Shown here: one piece after another, positions 54,371 through 62,460 of the stretch | Numbering within the stretch: the first letter of the stretch is position 1 | How the letters are laid out: each line of letters begins with the position of its first letter | NCBI RefSeq assembly: GCF_900100875.1 | Contig: NZ_FNKQ01000005.1 | Span: forward strand, 62,001 to 126,000 | Source of the DNA: Halopelagius longus | GTDB lineage: Archaea; Halobacteriota; Halobacteria; Halobacteriales; Haloferacaceae | DNA: 64,000 bases | Reading direction: 5' to 3' | Made by a program: the position numbers and the translations under genes | Notes under the pieces: model-generated | The model's database searches: none | Seen by the model: only the letters and a program-made list of their open reading frames with translations | Told to the model about the DNA's origin: nothing

Positions 54371-55438
54371 TCAGTCGAGGGCCGACGCGGCCATGAGATA
54401 CCAGCCCTGTCCGTACGGCGTCACCGTCAGGGGTGCCTCCGGTCCGCCGGGCGGCCCCGCGATTCGCCTCACCGCCCCTTCGTCGTCGACGACGCGGGTG
54501 ACCGCTTCGAGGGCGTCCGCCGCGGGCTGGCGGTACTCCGACTCGTCGAGAATCCCCTGTTCGATACCGCGGGCGAACGCGTACGCGAACATCAGCGTGC
54601 CGGACGACTCCAACGGCGTGTCGGTGTCGTCGACGAGGTTGTGCCAGAACCCGCTCCCGTCCTGCAGTGGGAGCAGCGTCTCGCAGTGGTCCGCGAACAG
54701 GTCGACGAGTTCGTCTCGGCGAGGGTGAGCGTCGGGCAGGCGTTCGAGGACGTCGACGGCCGCGGCGGCCGCCCACCCGTTCCCGCGCGCCCAGAACGTC
54801 CCCTGCGGGTAGTGGTCGGGCGTCTCGACCCAGATGTGGCGGAACAGTCCGGTTCGAGGGTCGCGGAGGTGGTCGGCGTGGACCAGTAACTGCTCGACCG
54901 CCTCGTCGTAGGCGTCCTCGTCGTCCGCCGCCGCGCCGTATCGACTGAAGAACGGACACATCATGTACACCGAGTCGATCCACAGCGACTTGATGCCCGC
55001 AACCTCGGGGTCGTGGTGCGGGATTCCCCCGTCTTCGGTTCGGTCGAACGAGCGGAGCGACTCGTACTCGCGGGCGGCCGCGTCGAGATACCGGTCGTCG
55101 CCCGTCCGTTCGTAGAAGTCGAGGACGCCGTGTCCGATAGCGGTGGTGTTGTTCGTGTTCATGCACTTCTTGACGGTCAACTCCCAACTCGCCTCGTACT
55201 CTCGGCCGTGGCTGAACACTTCGATGGGGTAGCTCGGACCGTAGCCGAGTTGGCCGTCGTCGTCCTGTGTCGCGACCGCTCTATCGACGAGCGATTTGGC
55301 CGCGCGAACGGATTCCTCGCTTCCCTCTGCGAGCAACCCGTTGATGGAGACGCCGGTGATCCACGACTGCCCGTCGACGTCAAGCGAGCGGAGATGCGAT
55401 GCAACACGTTCAGCTGTTGATGCAGGGTCTGGTGACAT
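54371..55438 (-). CDS. GH105 unsaturated rhamnogalacturonyl/glucuronyl hydrolase
   Basis: 355 residues, shaped as an (alpha/alpha)6 barrel. The family's catalytic Asp is Asp155 in KSLWIDSVYMMCPFF. FWARGNGWAAAA (215-226) and the C-terminal TPYGQGWYLMAAS are the other signature blocks, with HHDPEVAGIKSLW leading into the active site. The enzyme releases the unsaturated uronic acid left by pectate or rhamnogalacturonan lyases. No signal peptide is present, so it works on imported disaccharides. It is the most specific marker of rhamnogalacturonan or related uronide use in the window. Confidence 0.93.
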   Translation of the reverse strand: MSPDPASTAERVASHLRSLDVDGQSWITGVSINGLLAEGSEESVRAAKSLVDRAVATQDDDGQLGYGPSYPIEVFSHGREYEASWELTVKKCMNTNNTTAIGHGVLDFYERTGDDRYLDAAAREYESLRSFDRTEDGGIPHHDPEVAGIKSLWIDSVYMMCPFFSRYGAAADDEDAYDEAVEQLLVHADHLRDPRTGLFRHIWVETPDHYPQGTFWARGNGWAAAAAVDVLERLPDAHPRRDELVDLFADHCETLLPLQDGSGFWHNLVDDTDTPLESSGTLMFAYAFARGIEQGILDESEYRQPAADALEAVTRVVDDEGAVRRIAGPPGGPEAPLTVTPYGQGWYLMAASALD

Positions 55439-56061
55439 CGGATCGGTATCCGACCTTTCACGCGGAGGGGAAAAAATCTATGCCATGAGGCCCGCGAATC
55501 ACCGTTCCCCAGCGGCGAGATACTCGGTGCTCTCGAAGTAGAACCTCGCCTTCAGGACCGTCGGTGCTGCGGAACACCGGTTCGTGGACGCCTGTACGTC
55601 CCGTAGAGATGCTGTCTCGCCGCTTTCCCGGTCGAACCCGGAGATTCTCGGAGGTGACGACATACGGATACCGGTACAGCGTCGACCCGCCCAATCCCAC
55701 TTGGGCTTACTTCATTAAGCCAAAGTGGATTGTTCGGAATGCGATTTCGTGGATACGTCCCATCTACTCGGTGAAATCGCTATTCTTCCGTCTCGTCCGG
55801 TACTAATATACCGTATTTCGCTATATCAAATTCAAGAGTGGAGAGACACGTCTTCGGAGATCGCGTATTTTCGAGTGAGACCTACTGAACAGCAAGACTC
55901 AGAAGAGACTAGCTGCTCGCCATTTGGCAGACAGGAAAACGGGACGGTAGTCTACCGAATCCCTGTCTGCTTCTTGAGCAGCGTCAGGATATCTCAGTAC
56001 CACTCACCGAAACATTAATAGATAAAGCAGTCGGGTGAACAGGTAACGCTGGTGAAAAGAA
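55439..56061. other. 620-bp intergenic region, turning AT-rich
   Basis: The left 230 bp are GC-rich upstream DNA of the GH105 gene, with an AAAAAATCTATG patch at 55473-55485. From about 55690 the DNA becomes distinctly AT-rich and stays so into the HAD gene. No gene or repeat was recognised. Confidence 0.5.
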
Positions 56062-56676
56062 GTGTATGACACGCTTGTTTTCGATTTAGATAGTACACTG
56101 TATCAGAGTCCGGAACTCATCGACTATAGAACTGAACTTACGATAGACTGGATAGCAGAGCAATCGAACCTCGACCAAAGATCACCCCAGTCGTTTTACC
56201 AGAATCTCTCCGACGAATTTCAGCATCCCTACGACGGGTTCACCTCTATCGGACTCACGATCGATGATTATTTTGAGAACGTCTCTTACGAGATAACGCC
56301 ATCCGACTTTGTACAAAAGAACGAGGCTCTTGCCAAGATATTTTCGAGAGTAGAATCGGAGATTATTATAACCTCACTCGCCCCTCATTCCTATATTCGA
56401 GAAATGATAGATACGATCGGAGTTAGCGAACATGTCTCTGCGATCTACAACCCATATCAGGATGCGGATTCGCACAGTAAATATAGTATCTACAAACAGT
56501 TCTCCGATGGAGATGTTCTAGTGACTGGCGACTCATACGCAAGAGATATTCAACCAGCTATCGAGCTTGACTTCGATACCGTACATCTGGACCCGGACTG
56601 CTCAATTCACGAGTCTCATCCGTGTATAGACCGTATCGAAGAAATAGAAAGTTACATTCCAACATCCAATTCGTGA
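56062..56676 (+). CDS. HAD-superfamily hydrolase, AT-rich and probably acquired
   Basis: 204 residues from GTG at 56062. HAD motif I is VFDLDSTLYQ (Asp8, Asp10), motif II is IIITSLAPHSY, and motif IV is VLVTGDSYARDIQPAIEL. A helical cap lies between motifs I and II (residues 20-90). The predicted role is a phosphatase or haloacid-dehalogenase-like enzyme of unknown substrate. Codon usage is unlike the neighbours: A/T-ending codons, Ile ATA and Arg AGA are frequent. The protein is also less acidic, so horizontal transfer is likely. Confidence 0.82.
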   Translation: MYDTLVFDLDSTLYQSPELIDYRTELTIDWIAEQSNLDQRSPQSFYQNLSDEFQHPYDGFTSIGLTIDDYFENVSYEITPSDFVQKNEALAKIFSRVESEIIITSLAPHSYIREMIDTIGVSEHVSAIYNPYQDADSHSKYSIYKQFSDGDVLVTGDSYARDIQPAIELDFDTVHLDPDCSIHESHPCIDRIEEIESYIPTSNS

Positions 56677-57091
56677 GTGAGAATACGGTCTTAGAGAAAC
56701 GGTTTGGAATCATTCACGGTAGCAAGTGGTCATCATCTCATAGTCACTGATGCAGGGCATTCTAATCCCGTAGCTCGATCGGTCCATCGAAAACGACTTC
56801 CTTAGAAATTCTGACCGTCTGACAGAGTCGCCGCCGTCCTTGAAGCGGGCTCCGGTCTCGTTCGCGGGTACACTGCGACTACCATTGCGATGATGTTCGG
56901 GTACTAGCGCTAAGCGGCTTGCCCGGCGTAATCTACGCGATTGGCGTCACGGAAGGCGATAGCGATTGGTCGGTCTGTTCGGTTCGACGTCCTACCGGAC
57001 GGCTAATTCAGCCTCGACCGCGGTGGAACCGAATCGCCCGACACGAACTCGCATCCCGAACATTATACTCACGCCACAGCAACCGTCTCTC
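56677..57091. other. 415-bp intergenic region after the AT-rich HAD gene
   Basis: GC content returns to the regional level at about 56810. Only the acetyltransferase promoter (57061-57070) was recognised. No terminal repeats flanking the HAD gene could be found by eye. Confidence 0.5.
57061..57070 (+). promoter_or_regulatory. TATA box of the second GNAT gene
   Basis: CATTATACTC, centred 27 bp before the ATG at 57092. Confidence 0.65.
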
Positions 57092-57601
57092 ATGGAAATC
57101 CGCGACGCGAGGCCATCCGATGCCGACGCCGTTCGAGCGACTCACTCCGATTCTATCGAAGGACTCGGAACCGAGGCGTACAGCGACAAACAGGTCGATG
57201 CATGGGCGGAGGGATGTGAATCCGCAGACTACACCCCGGCTATCGAGTCCGAGAAATCGGAGTTCGTCGTAGCCGAGGCTGACGGCAAAGTCGTGGCGTT
57301 CGGGTCTCTGAAACGTGCGCCTCCCGAGGGATACGAGGCGGACGTAGATGCAGAAGTTACGGGCGTCTACGTCCACCCGTCTGTCGCCCGGGACGGCGTC
57401 GGGACGCGTATCTACGAGGAACTCGAACGACGAGCGCGAGCGCGGGACGTGCGGACGCTCGGACTCTCGGCGTCCCTCAACGCGGTACCGTTCTACGAGA
57501 ACTGCGGCTACGAACGAATCAGGGAGTACGCGCACGAGTTTTCGAGTCACGAATCGACGGGCGTGACCGGCGTCGTCGTCGAAATGAAGAAGGAACTCTA
57601 A
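57092..57601 (+). CDS. GNAT-family N-acetyltransferase (second)
   Basis: 169 residues, start MEIRDARPSDADAVRATHSD fixed by the TATA box. The acetyl-CoA loop VHPSVARDGVGTRIYEELERR is followed by LGLSASLNAVPFYENCGYERI, both standard GNAT motifs. The substrate is unknown. It stands alone between the AT-rich HAD gene and small hypothetical genes. Confidence 0.88.
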   Translation: MEIRDARPSDADAVRATHSDSIEGLGTEAYSDKQVDAWAEGCESADYTPAIESEKSEFVVAEADGKVVAFGSLKRAPPEGYEADVDAEVTGVYVHPSVARDGVGTRIYEELERRARARDVRTLGLSASLNAVPFYENCGYERIREYAHEFSSHESTGVTGVVVEMKKEL

Positions 57602-57697
57602 ATCTCCCCTCCGTACGCGCTACGCATCGCGTTTCCGTCACTCCCCGTCTGTTTTACGAGACAGGTTTCGTGCATTGGGACGTGTCAGTCACTTTCC

Positions 57698-57988
57698 TCA
57701 CTGACCCCCGTTCGACCACGACGAGTACTCTCCCCGCTGTACGGCGAAAACGAGGCATACGGCTACGATTCCGGCGCAGACGAACATGAGCGAATCGAAC
57801 AGTCTACTCCGAGCGAGAAGGCCGTTCGCCACGCCGAGTTCGACGCCGTATCCGACTGCCGCAGCGCCGAGTGCAGAACTGATACAATCAAATTCGGCTT
57901 CTCGAACGTAGTGCAGTACCGAGGTACCGACTGCACCGGCACCCAGTACCGCCACAATCGAAATCCAGACGAGAGCGGAATCGACCAT
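57698..57988 (-). CDS. Small membrane protein (96 aa) of unknown function
   Basis: Start MVDSALVWISIVAVLGAG at 57988; a longer frame to 58150 adds a basic leader that is probably not translated. Three hydrophobic segments can be seen: ALVWISIVAVLGAGAVG, SSALGAAAVGYGVELGVANG and LMFVCAGIVAVCLVFAV. No family is recognised. It converges with the GNAT gene. Confidence 0.55.
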   Translation of the reverse strand: MVDSALVWISIVAVLGAGAVGTSVLHYVREAEFDCISSALGAAAVGYGVELGVANGLLARSRLFDSLMFVCAGIVAVCLVFAVQRGEYSSWSNGGQ

Positions 57989-58291
57989 CGATACGTACTC
58001 TGGAATAGCCGCCTGACCGACAAATACCTTCGGAGAGCGAGAAGAGACTTCTCTTCGAGTTCTCGACCACGCGGTAGATTGTCGAGCAGGAACGCGCCGA
58101 AAACTCGGCCATTCCACACCGTATAGGTGACGGAGCGGTGGAGATAGCACCGCCGCCCGATCGTCACGGAGGAGTAAACATCCTCGGGAGATACGTTACT
58201 TCGACCGAAGACCCCTCACAGAACCGCGGATAAAGCCGACGTTATCGAGGGGAATCTCTGACCGACGAGGCGCGCGCGGAGACGCCGAACG
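57989..58291. other. 303-bp intergenic region
   Basis: Spacer between two minus-strand hypothetical genes. I see no gene or repeat in it. Confidence 0.5.
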
Positions 58292-58666
58292 CTACTCGTG
58301 GAACTCGGCCAACTCCTCCGGATTCCCCTTCGAGTCCCAAATCTGCATCAGAACGTCGGCGAACACTTCGGTCCGTTCGGGGACGCCCGACTCCGTCTGT
58401 TCCATCGACGCGTCGGCGACGCGTTCGGCGTACCCTCCGCCGAACGGTAGCCCGTCTATCGCCTCGCGCACCTCGAACGTGAACGTCCGGTCGTCGTCCG
58501 TCTCGACCCACGGGGCCGACGCCGCGCGCTCGTCGTACTCGATAGTGTACGACTCGCCGCCGACGAGGTCGTACAAGTCCGAAAGCGACCCGAGGTCGAG
58601 GCGACGGTCCTCGCCGGAGAGGAACACCGATTCGTCCTCGACTCGAATGTGTGCCTGCTTCGACAT
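58292..58666 (-). CDS. Conserved-looking haloarchaeal hypothetical protein (124 aa)
   Basis: MSKQAHIRVEDESVFLSGED opens a soluble, strongly acidic protein without membrane segments. The central part (SYTIEYDERAASAPWVETDD, FTFEVREAIDGLPFGGGY) is beta-strand-rich, and the C-terminus is helical (VFADVLMQIWDSKGNPEEL). It has typical haloarchaeal composition and is likely real. I assign no function. It is divergent from DapA paralogue 3. Confidence 0.65.
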   Translation of the reverse strand: MSKQAHIRVEDESVFLSGEDRRLDLGSLSDLYDLVGGESYTIEYDERAASAPWVETDDDRTFTFEVREAIDGLPFGGGYAERVADASMEQTESGVPERTEVFADVLMQIWDSKGNPEELAEFHE

Positions 58667-58826
58667 ACTCGAAGATACGACCGACGGTACAAGAACGTTT
58701 GCCGAAGATGCTCTCCGTGTGGGTGAGATTTGGAGGTCAAGCTACCGTCGCGAAGGCCACGAGACCTGACGAAGGTATCTCTGAGCCAAAGTATTATGTG
58801 GGTGCTACGCGTCGTTCCACCGAAGC

Positions 58827-59759
58827 ATGCGAGAGAGCTACAAGCAGGTGAAAGATGCGATCAAAGGTGGAGTCATCCCGGCGACCGTCACCCCACTCAC
58901 ACCCGACCTCGAAGTCGCGGAAGACGACCTCTACGGGCACATCCGTAACCTCACCTCGACGGACGGTATCGTCGCCACCGTCGCGAATGCCCACTCGGGC
59001 GAGTGTAAGATGTCTCCGCCGGAGGACAAGGAGCGAGTCATCGAAATCCATCAGGAGGCCTCCGAGGACGCGATGGTGTTCTCGGGCATCCACGGCGAGA
59101 GCACCGCTATGGCCGTCGAAGAGGCGAGGCGGGCCGAAGCGGCCGGCGCCGACGCCCTCATGCCCGTCCCCATCGACGTCTACAGCCACGGCGACCCCGA
59201 CATAATCGTCGAGTACTACAGCGACATCGCCGACGCCGTGGACATCCCGCTCATCGCCTTCCAGTTCGGCAACTTCGGCGACATCGCCCAACCGGTCAGC
59301 GCCTACGTCGAACTCTGCAAGCTAGACGGCGTCGTCGCCCTCAAGAACGCCACCTTCGACGTCACTCGCTACGAGGAGACCGTCCGCGCCCTCGAACCCT
59401 ACCGCGACGAGTTCACCCTCATGACCGGCGAGGACGTGTTCCTCTATCACTCCTACCTCCTCGGGGCCGAAACCGCCCTCATCTCCTACGCCAACCTCGT
59501 CCCCGACATGCACGTCGAGAAACTCCGCGCCGTCCGGGAAGGCGACATAGAACGCGCGAGGGAACTCCGCTCCGAGATGCTCCCGCTGACGAACTTCCTG
59601 TTCGGAGAACCCGTCGGCCGCAACCGCAACCGCATCAAAGCCGCCCTCCAGATGCAGGGCGTCTTCGAACACGACACCGTCCGTCCGCCCGCCCAGACTC
59701 TCGACCCGGAGGAACGCGACCGTCTCCGCGAAATCCTCCAGGACATGGACCGCCTGTAA
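58827..59759 (+). CDS. DapA-superfamily enzyme with substituted active-site tyrosine (paralogue 3)
   Basis: 310 residues, with a TATTATG box about 31 bp upstream. Family features: GGVIPATVTPLTPD, the ANAHSGECKMSP loop, PLIAFQFGNFG, the presumed Schiff-base lysine Lys173 in GVVALKNATFD, and TGEDVFLYHSYLLGAETAL. At the site where DapA/KDG aldolases have a Tyr in a Y-N-x-P-like motif, this protein has Phe-Gln-Phe (145-147), so its chemistry may differ. It is only distantly related to the two other copies. Possible roles are dihydrodipicolinate synthase-like aldolase or a sugar-acid dehydratase. Confidence 0.82.
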   Translation: MRESYKQVKDAIKGGVIPATVTPLTPDLEVAEDDLYGHIRNLTSTDGIVATVANAHSGECKMSPPEDKERVIEIHQEASEDAMVFSGIHGESTAMAVEEARRAEAAGADALMPVPIDVYSHGDPDIIVEYYSDIADAVDIPLIAFQFGNFGDIAQPVSAYVELCKLDGVVALKNATFDVTRYEETVRALEPYRDEFTLMTGEDVFLYHSYLLGAETALISYANLVPDMHVEKLRAVREGDIERARELRSEMLPLTNFLFGEPVGRNRNRIKAALQMQGVFEHDTVRPPAQTLDPEERDRLREILQDMDRL

Positions 59760-59766
59760 GCGCCGA

Positions 59767-59792
59767 GAGACGCCGCCGGCAACCGGCGTCTC
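59767..59792 (+). terminator. Hairpin terminator candidate after DapA paralogue 3
   Basis: GAGACGCCG and CGGCGTCTC form a perfect 9-bp stem around CCGGCAAC, starting 7 bp after the stop codon. A pyrimidine-rich stretch (CGCTCTTCTCG) follows, but no long U run. Confidence 0.6.
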
Positions 59793-59953
59793 CGCTCTTC
59801 TCGACCGTTCGACTGCGCTCTCCGTCCGAGCGTCGGCCGAATCTCCGACCCGCACCGGCGTTCGAGCAACGCTTCGAGATGCTTCGTTTCGTGCCGGAAC
59901 GCCCCCCTCGCCGCCTTTCCGGTTCGGAGACGACGTTTCGACGCTCCTTTTCC

Positions 59954-59970
59954 GTTCCCGTCTCGGGAAC
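59954..59970. promoter_or_regulatory. 17-bp palindromic operator candidate, copy 4
   Basis: GTTCCCGTCTCGGGAAC, perfect 7-bp arms with a 3-nt centre. Confidence 0.6.
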
Positions 59971-60075
59971 TCACTTCGTTCGTCCGTTTCAGCGACCGAG
60001 CGGGCCAAAAACGACCGCTCACTCGACGAATCGAACGCTCGGAGGTACGGCCCGAAAAGAGGTGTCGAACGCGCG

Positions 60076-60095
60076 TTACAGTCCTAACGGCGTAA
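60076..60095. promoter_or_regulatory. 20-bp palindromic operator candidate, copy 6
   Basis: TTACAGTCCTAACGGCGTAA, with TTACA, central TA and GTAA conserved. Confidence 0.55.
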
Positions 60096-60161
60096 CGGAT
60101 ATCGAGTCACGGTCACAGAGAGAGAAAATTTCCAACTGGCGGGGACGAAAGCAGATTCGTA

Positions 60162-60178
60162 GTTCCCGACAGAGGAAC
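60162..60178. promoter_or_regulatory. 17-bp palindromic operator candidate, copy 5
   Basis: GTTCCCGACAGAGGAAC; the outer 5-bp arms GTTCC/GGAAC remain paired. Confidence 0.5.
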
Positions 60179-60290
60179 GTTTTTGGCCCGGAAGAAGGGT
60201 CGATTCCGGAGGAGATCCTCGACTCGCCACCGTCGGGTCGGCGTCAGAACGGACGAACGGGGTCTCTCACTACAGGTCTGCGTGGGTTCC

Positions 60291-60307
60291 GTTCCCGTGT
60301 GCGGAAC
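60291..60307. promoter_or_regulatory. 17-bp palindromic operator candidate, copy 6
   Basis: GTTCCCGTGTGCGGAAC; outer arms GTTCC/GGAAC are paired, with the sixth pair mismatched. Confidence 0.5.
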
Positions 60308-60399
60308 GAACGCCGTCGCCTCCTCGAACGAGTCACAGGTCTCCGAGACCGTTCGATACGTCCGCCGAGGCGGCTATCGGGCGGAAACTCCGCCGGTTC

Positions 60400-62346
60400 T
60401 TATCGGGTGGCGTCCCAGGGCGGAGCGTAACTCGGGTCGTTCGCGAAGCGGTCCAACTCCGCCGTCACGGAGATTCGACGCCCGCTGGGGAGGTACACCC
60501 GCATCGCGTTCGACTCGTCGGATCCGTCGGCACTTCCCGCGTTCGGGGCGCTCTCCGCGTCTTCGATGCGCCGGCGGTCGCAGTCGGTTTCGACCGACGC
60601 GAATCGGTGTTCGCCGTACGCGCCCGCCTGTACGACCACCTCCTCGTTCGTCCCCCCCGCGTTGACGAGGGTCAGTTCGACTCCGTCCCGCGATACGTCC
60701 TCCACGAGTGCGGCGACGCCCTCGGGGAGTCCCGGCCGTTCTCTGCGGGCGTCGAAGTGCCGAACCTGCGCCATGACGAGGCCGCCGTAGTAGACGGGTT
60801 GCGGCGCACCCATCGTTAGTTGGAGGAACGCCTTGTGGAAGACGGGGTTCCGGTCGCGGAGGTAGTCCTCGTCGACCGTCGTGGGTTCGTTCCCTTCCGC
60901 CTCCATGAGGTCCAGTCGCTCGTGGACGTGTTCGCGGGTCGCTTCGAGAATCCGGTCGGGGTAGTCGGGGAACTCGCCGTCGAGGTACGCCAGCCACGCG
61001 TACTCGTGGCCGTCGCCGTGCTTCGTGGAGGCACGGGGGTCGACCCGCTTCCAGTCGCGCTTCCCCCAGTCGCGGAGTCGGCGGACCCGCGCTCTGTCCT
61101 CGTCGCTCATGGACATGTACCAGAGGTGGACGGCGTAGGGGTCGTCCCTGTGCGGCCGAAACTCGTACCAGCCGTCGCGCCAGAGAACTTCGCCGTCGTC
61201 CTCCGTGAGGACGCCCGAGGCGGCGTAGTGGTAGTCGCCCTCGCCGCCGTACTTGTGCGGGATGTAGAGCGTGCTGTGGACGTCGTCCTCGCTCACCTCG
61301 ATTCCGTTCTCCACGAGGACGTCCAGTTGCGACCGGGGGAACTCGAGGTACTCCCGGTCGCCCTCCAGCAGAACCGCGTTCTCGGCGGCGACGGTGGGGC
61401 CGATACCGACGTAGTGCCACCCGCCCCACGACCACCCGTAGTAGCCGCCGTACCACGACCCGTCGGTGTACTCGCCTATCTCGCCGGACCGGCCGACGTT
61501 GTCGGGGATTATCCCGCCGTTCTCCGCCGTTCGCTCCCGCCACGCCGCGAGGTAGTCCGTGACCCACTCCCGGTACCTGTCGTCGCCGGTGTGGAGGTAG
61601 GCGTTCGTCATCAGACTGGTGACGTTGAGGTTGAGCGGGATGTCCCCCTTCGCGCACCGGTCGTTCAACACCTCGAACAGTCGCTCCTCGTTGTCCGGGT
61701 CCAGAAGGTCCGCCGCCTCGTCGAACTCCAGGTCCCGCCACGGAAGTCCGTGTCGCGCCCACCGATAGTCCGCGCCGTACGGGTGGTGCTCGTACGCGGA
61801 GAAATCGCAGTAGTCGGGGCCCATGCTTCCGTTCATCGGGCCGCGAACGAGTCGCTTCTCGCCGTCGTAGTTGTTCGTATCGGACTCCTCGAAATAGAGG
61901 CCCGCGAACCGTTCGGCCCGGTCTACGACCGTCTCGTCGTCGGGGGCGGCCAGACCCATGTTGTACGTGTAGAGGTTCCCCTCGCCCATGTGGAACCAGT
62001 CTCGGCACTGCTCGAACTCGTCTACGACCATCGGGTGACCGAACGGCGTACTCGTCTCCGCGCCGCGTTCGAGTGCCGCCTCGTACAGGCGTCGGGCGTG
62101 GTCGAGGAGTCGTTCGTCGCCGCCCATCGCGTACAGCAACGGCCAGTTGTAGAACCCCTCGACGACGTCGTCGAAGCCGTCGACGCCGACGTGGTCCTTC
62201 GGCGGCCAGAACGGTTCGTACTCGGGACCGGTGTAGTCCGCGACGAACCGGTCTGCGACGTCCGCCATCAGGTCGAACAACTCCCGTTGTCGGCGCGCCC
62301 ACGACGGTACGCTCGACGCGTCGACGGTCGCTTCTACTTCGAACAT
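60400..62346 (-). CDS. 648-aa protein of unrecognised family, probable polysaccharide-active (alpha/alpha) barrel
   Basis: No signal peptide; it starts MFEVEATVDASSVPSWARRQ. The first about 500 residues show repeating helical pairs with aromatic and glycine-rich turns: GFYNWPLLYAMGGDERLLDHA; WFHMGEGNLYTYNMGLA; LTSLMTNAY-like VTSLMTNAYLHTGDDRYREWV; and GSWYGGYYGWSWGGWHYVG. This pattern is seen in glycoside hydrolases and lyases with (alpha/alpha)6 toroids. The last 120 residues are beta-rich (GVELTLVNAGGTNEEVVVQAG, then MRVYLPSGRRISVTAELD). It is transcribed after DapA paralogue 2 on the same strand. I cannot assign a CAZy family. Intracellular action on a uronide or rhamnoside oligomer is an inference from neighbours. 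Confidence 0.7.
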   Translation of the reverse strand: MFEVEATVDASSVPSWARRQRELFDLMADVADRFVADYTGPEYEPFWPPKDHVGVDGFDDVVEGFYNWPLLYAMGGDERLLDHARRLYEAALERGAETSTPFGHPMVVDEFEQCRDWFHMGEGNLYTYNMGLAAPDDETVVDRAERFAGLYFEESDTNNYDGEKRLVRGPMNGSMGPDYCDFSAYEHHPYGADYRWARHGLPWRDLEFDEAADLLDPDNEERLFEVLNDRCAKGDIPLNLNVTSLMTNAYLHTGDDRYREWVTDYLAAWRERTAENGGIIPDNVGRSGEIGEYTDGSWYGGYYGWSWGGWHYVGIGPTVAAENAVLLEGDREYLEFPRSQLDVLVENGIEVSEDDVHSTLYIPHKYGGEGDYHYAASGVLTEDDGEVLWRDGWYEFRPHRDDPYAVHLWYMSMSDEDRARVRRLRDWGKRDWKRVDPRASTKHGDGHEYAWLAYLDGEFPDYPDRILEATREHVHERLDLMEAEGNEPTTVDEDYLRDRNPVFHKAFLQLTMGAPQPVYYGGLVMAQVRHFDARRERPGLPEGVAALVEDVSRDGVELTLVNAGGTNEEVVVQAGAYGEHRFASVETDCDRRRIEDAESAPNAGSADGSDESNAMRVYLPSGRRISVTAELDRFANDPSYAPPWDATR

Positions 62347-62460
62347 GCTCTCGTCGGTGCAGTTCGGTCCGCTGTCTCGGTCGGTATCATTGGGTGGCGG
62401 TCAGTTTCCGCGCTCGTTCGGGTGCGGCAGTCGTTCCGGCGTCGCCCTCGTCGCTCCGCG

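Larger units (their letters stand above)
59793..60399. other. Operator-rich 0.6-kb region between convergent genes
   Basis: The gene to the left ends at 59759 and the gene to the right, on the opposite strand, ends at 60400, so no known gene starts here. It nevertheless contains three copies of the 17-bp palindrome (59954, 60162, 60291), one 20-bp palindrome (60076) and GAAAATTTCC (60124-60133). The only open frames are rich in Arg and Ser and do not look coding. Confidence 0.65.

Noticed and set aside
59879-60430. 183-codon frame in the operator-rich gap as a real gene
   Set aside because: Arg/Ser-rich, not acidic, no promoter box at a suitable distance, no domain, and it runs into the antisense of the neighbouring gene.
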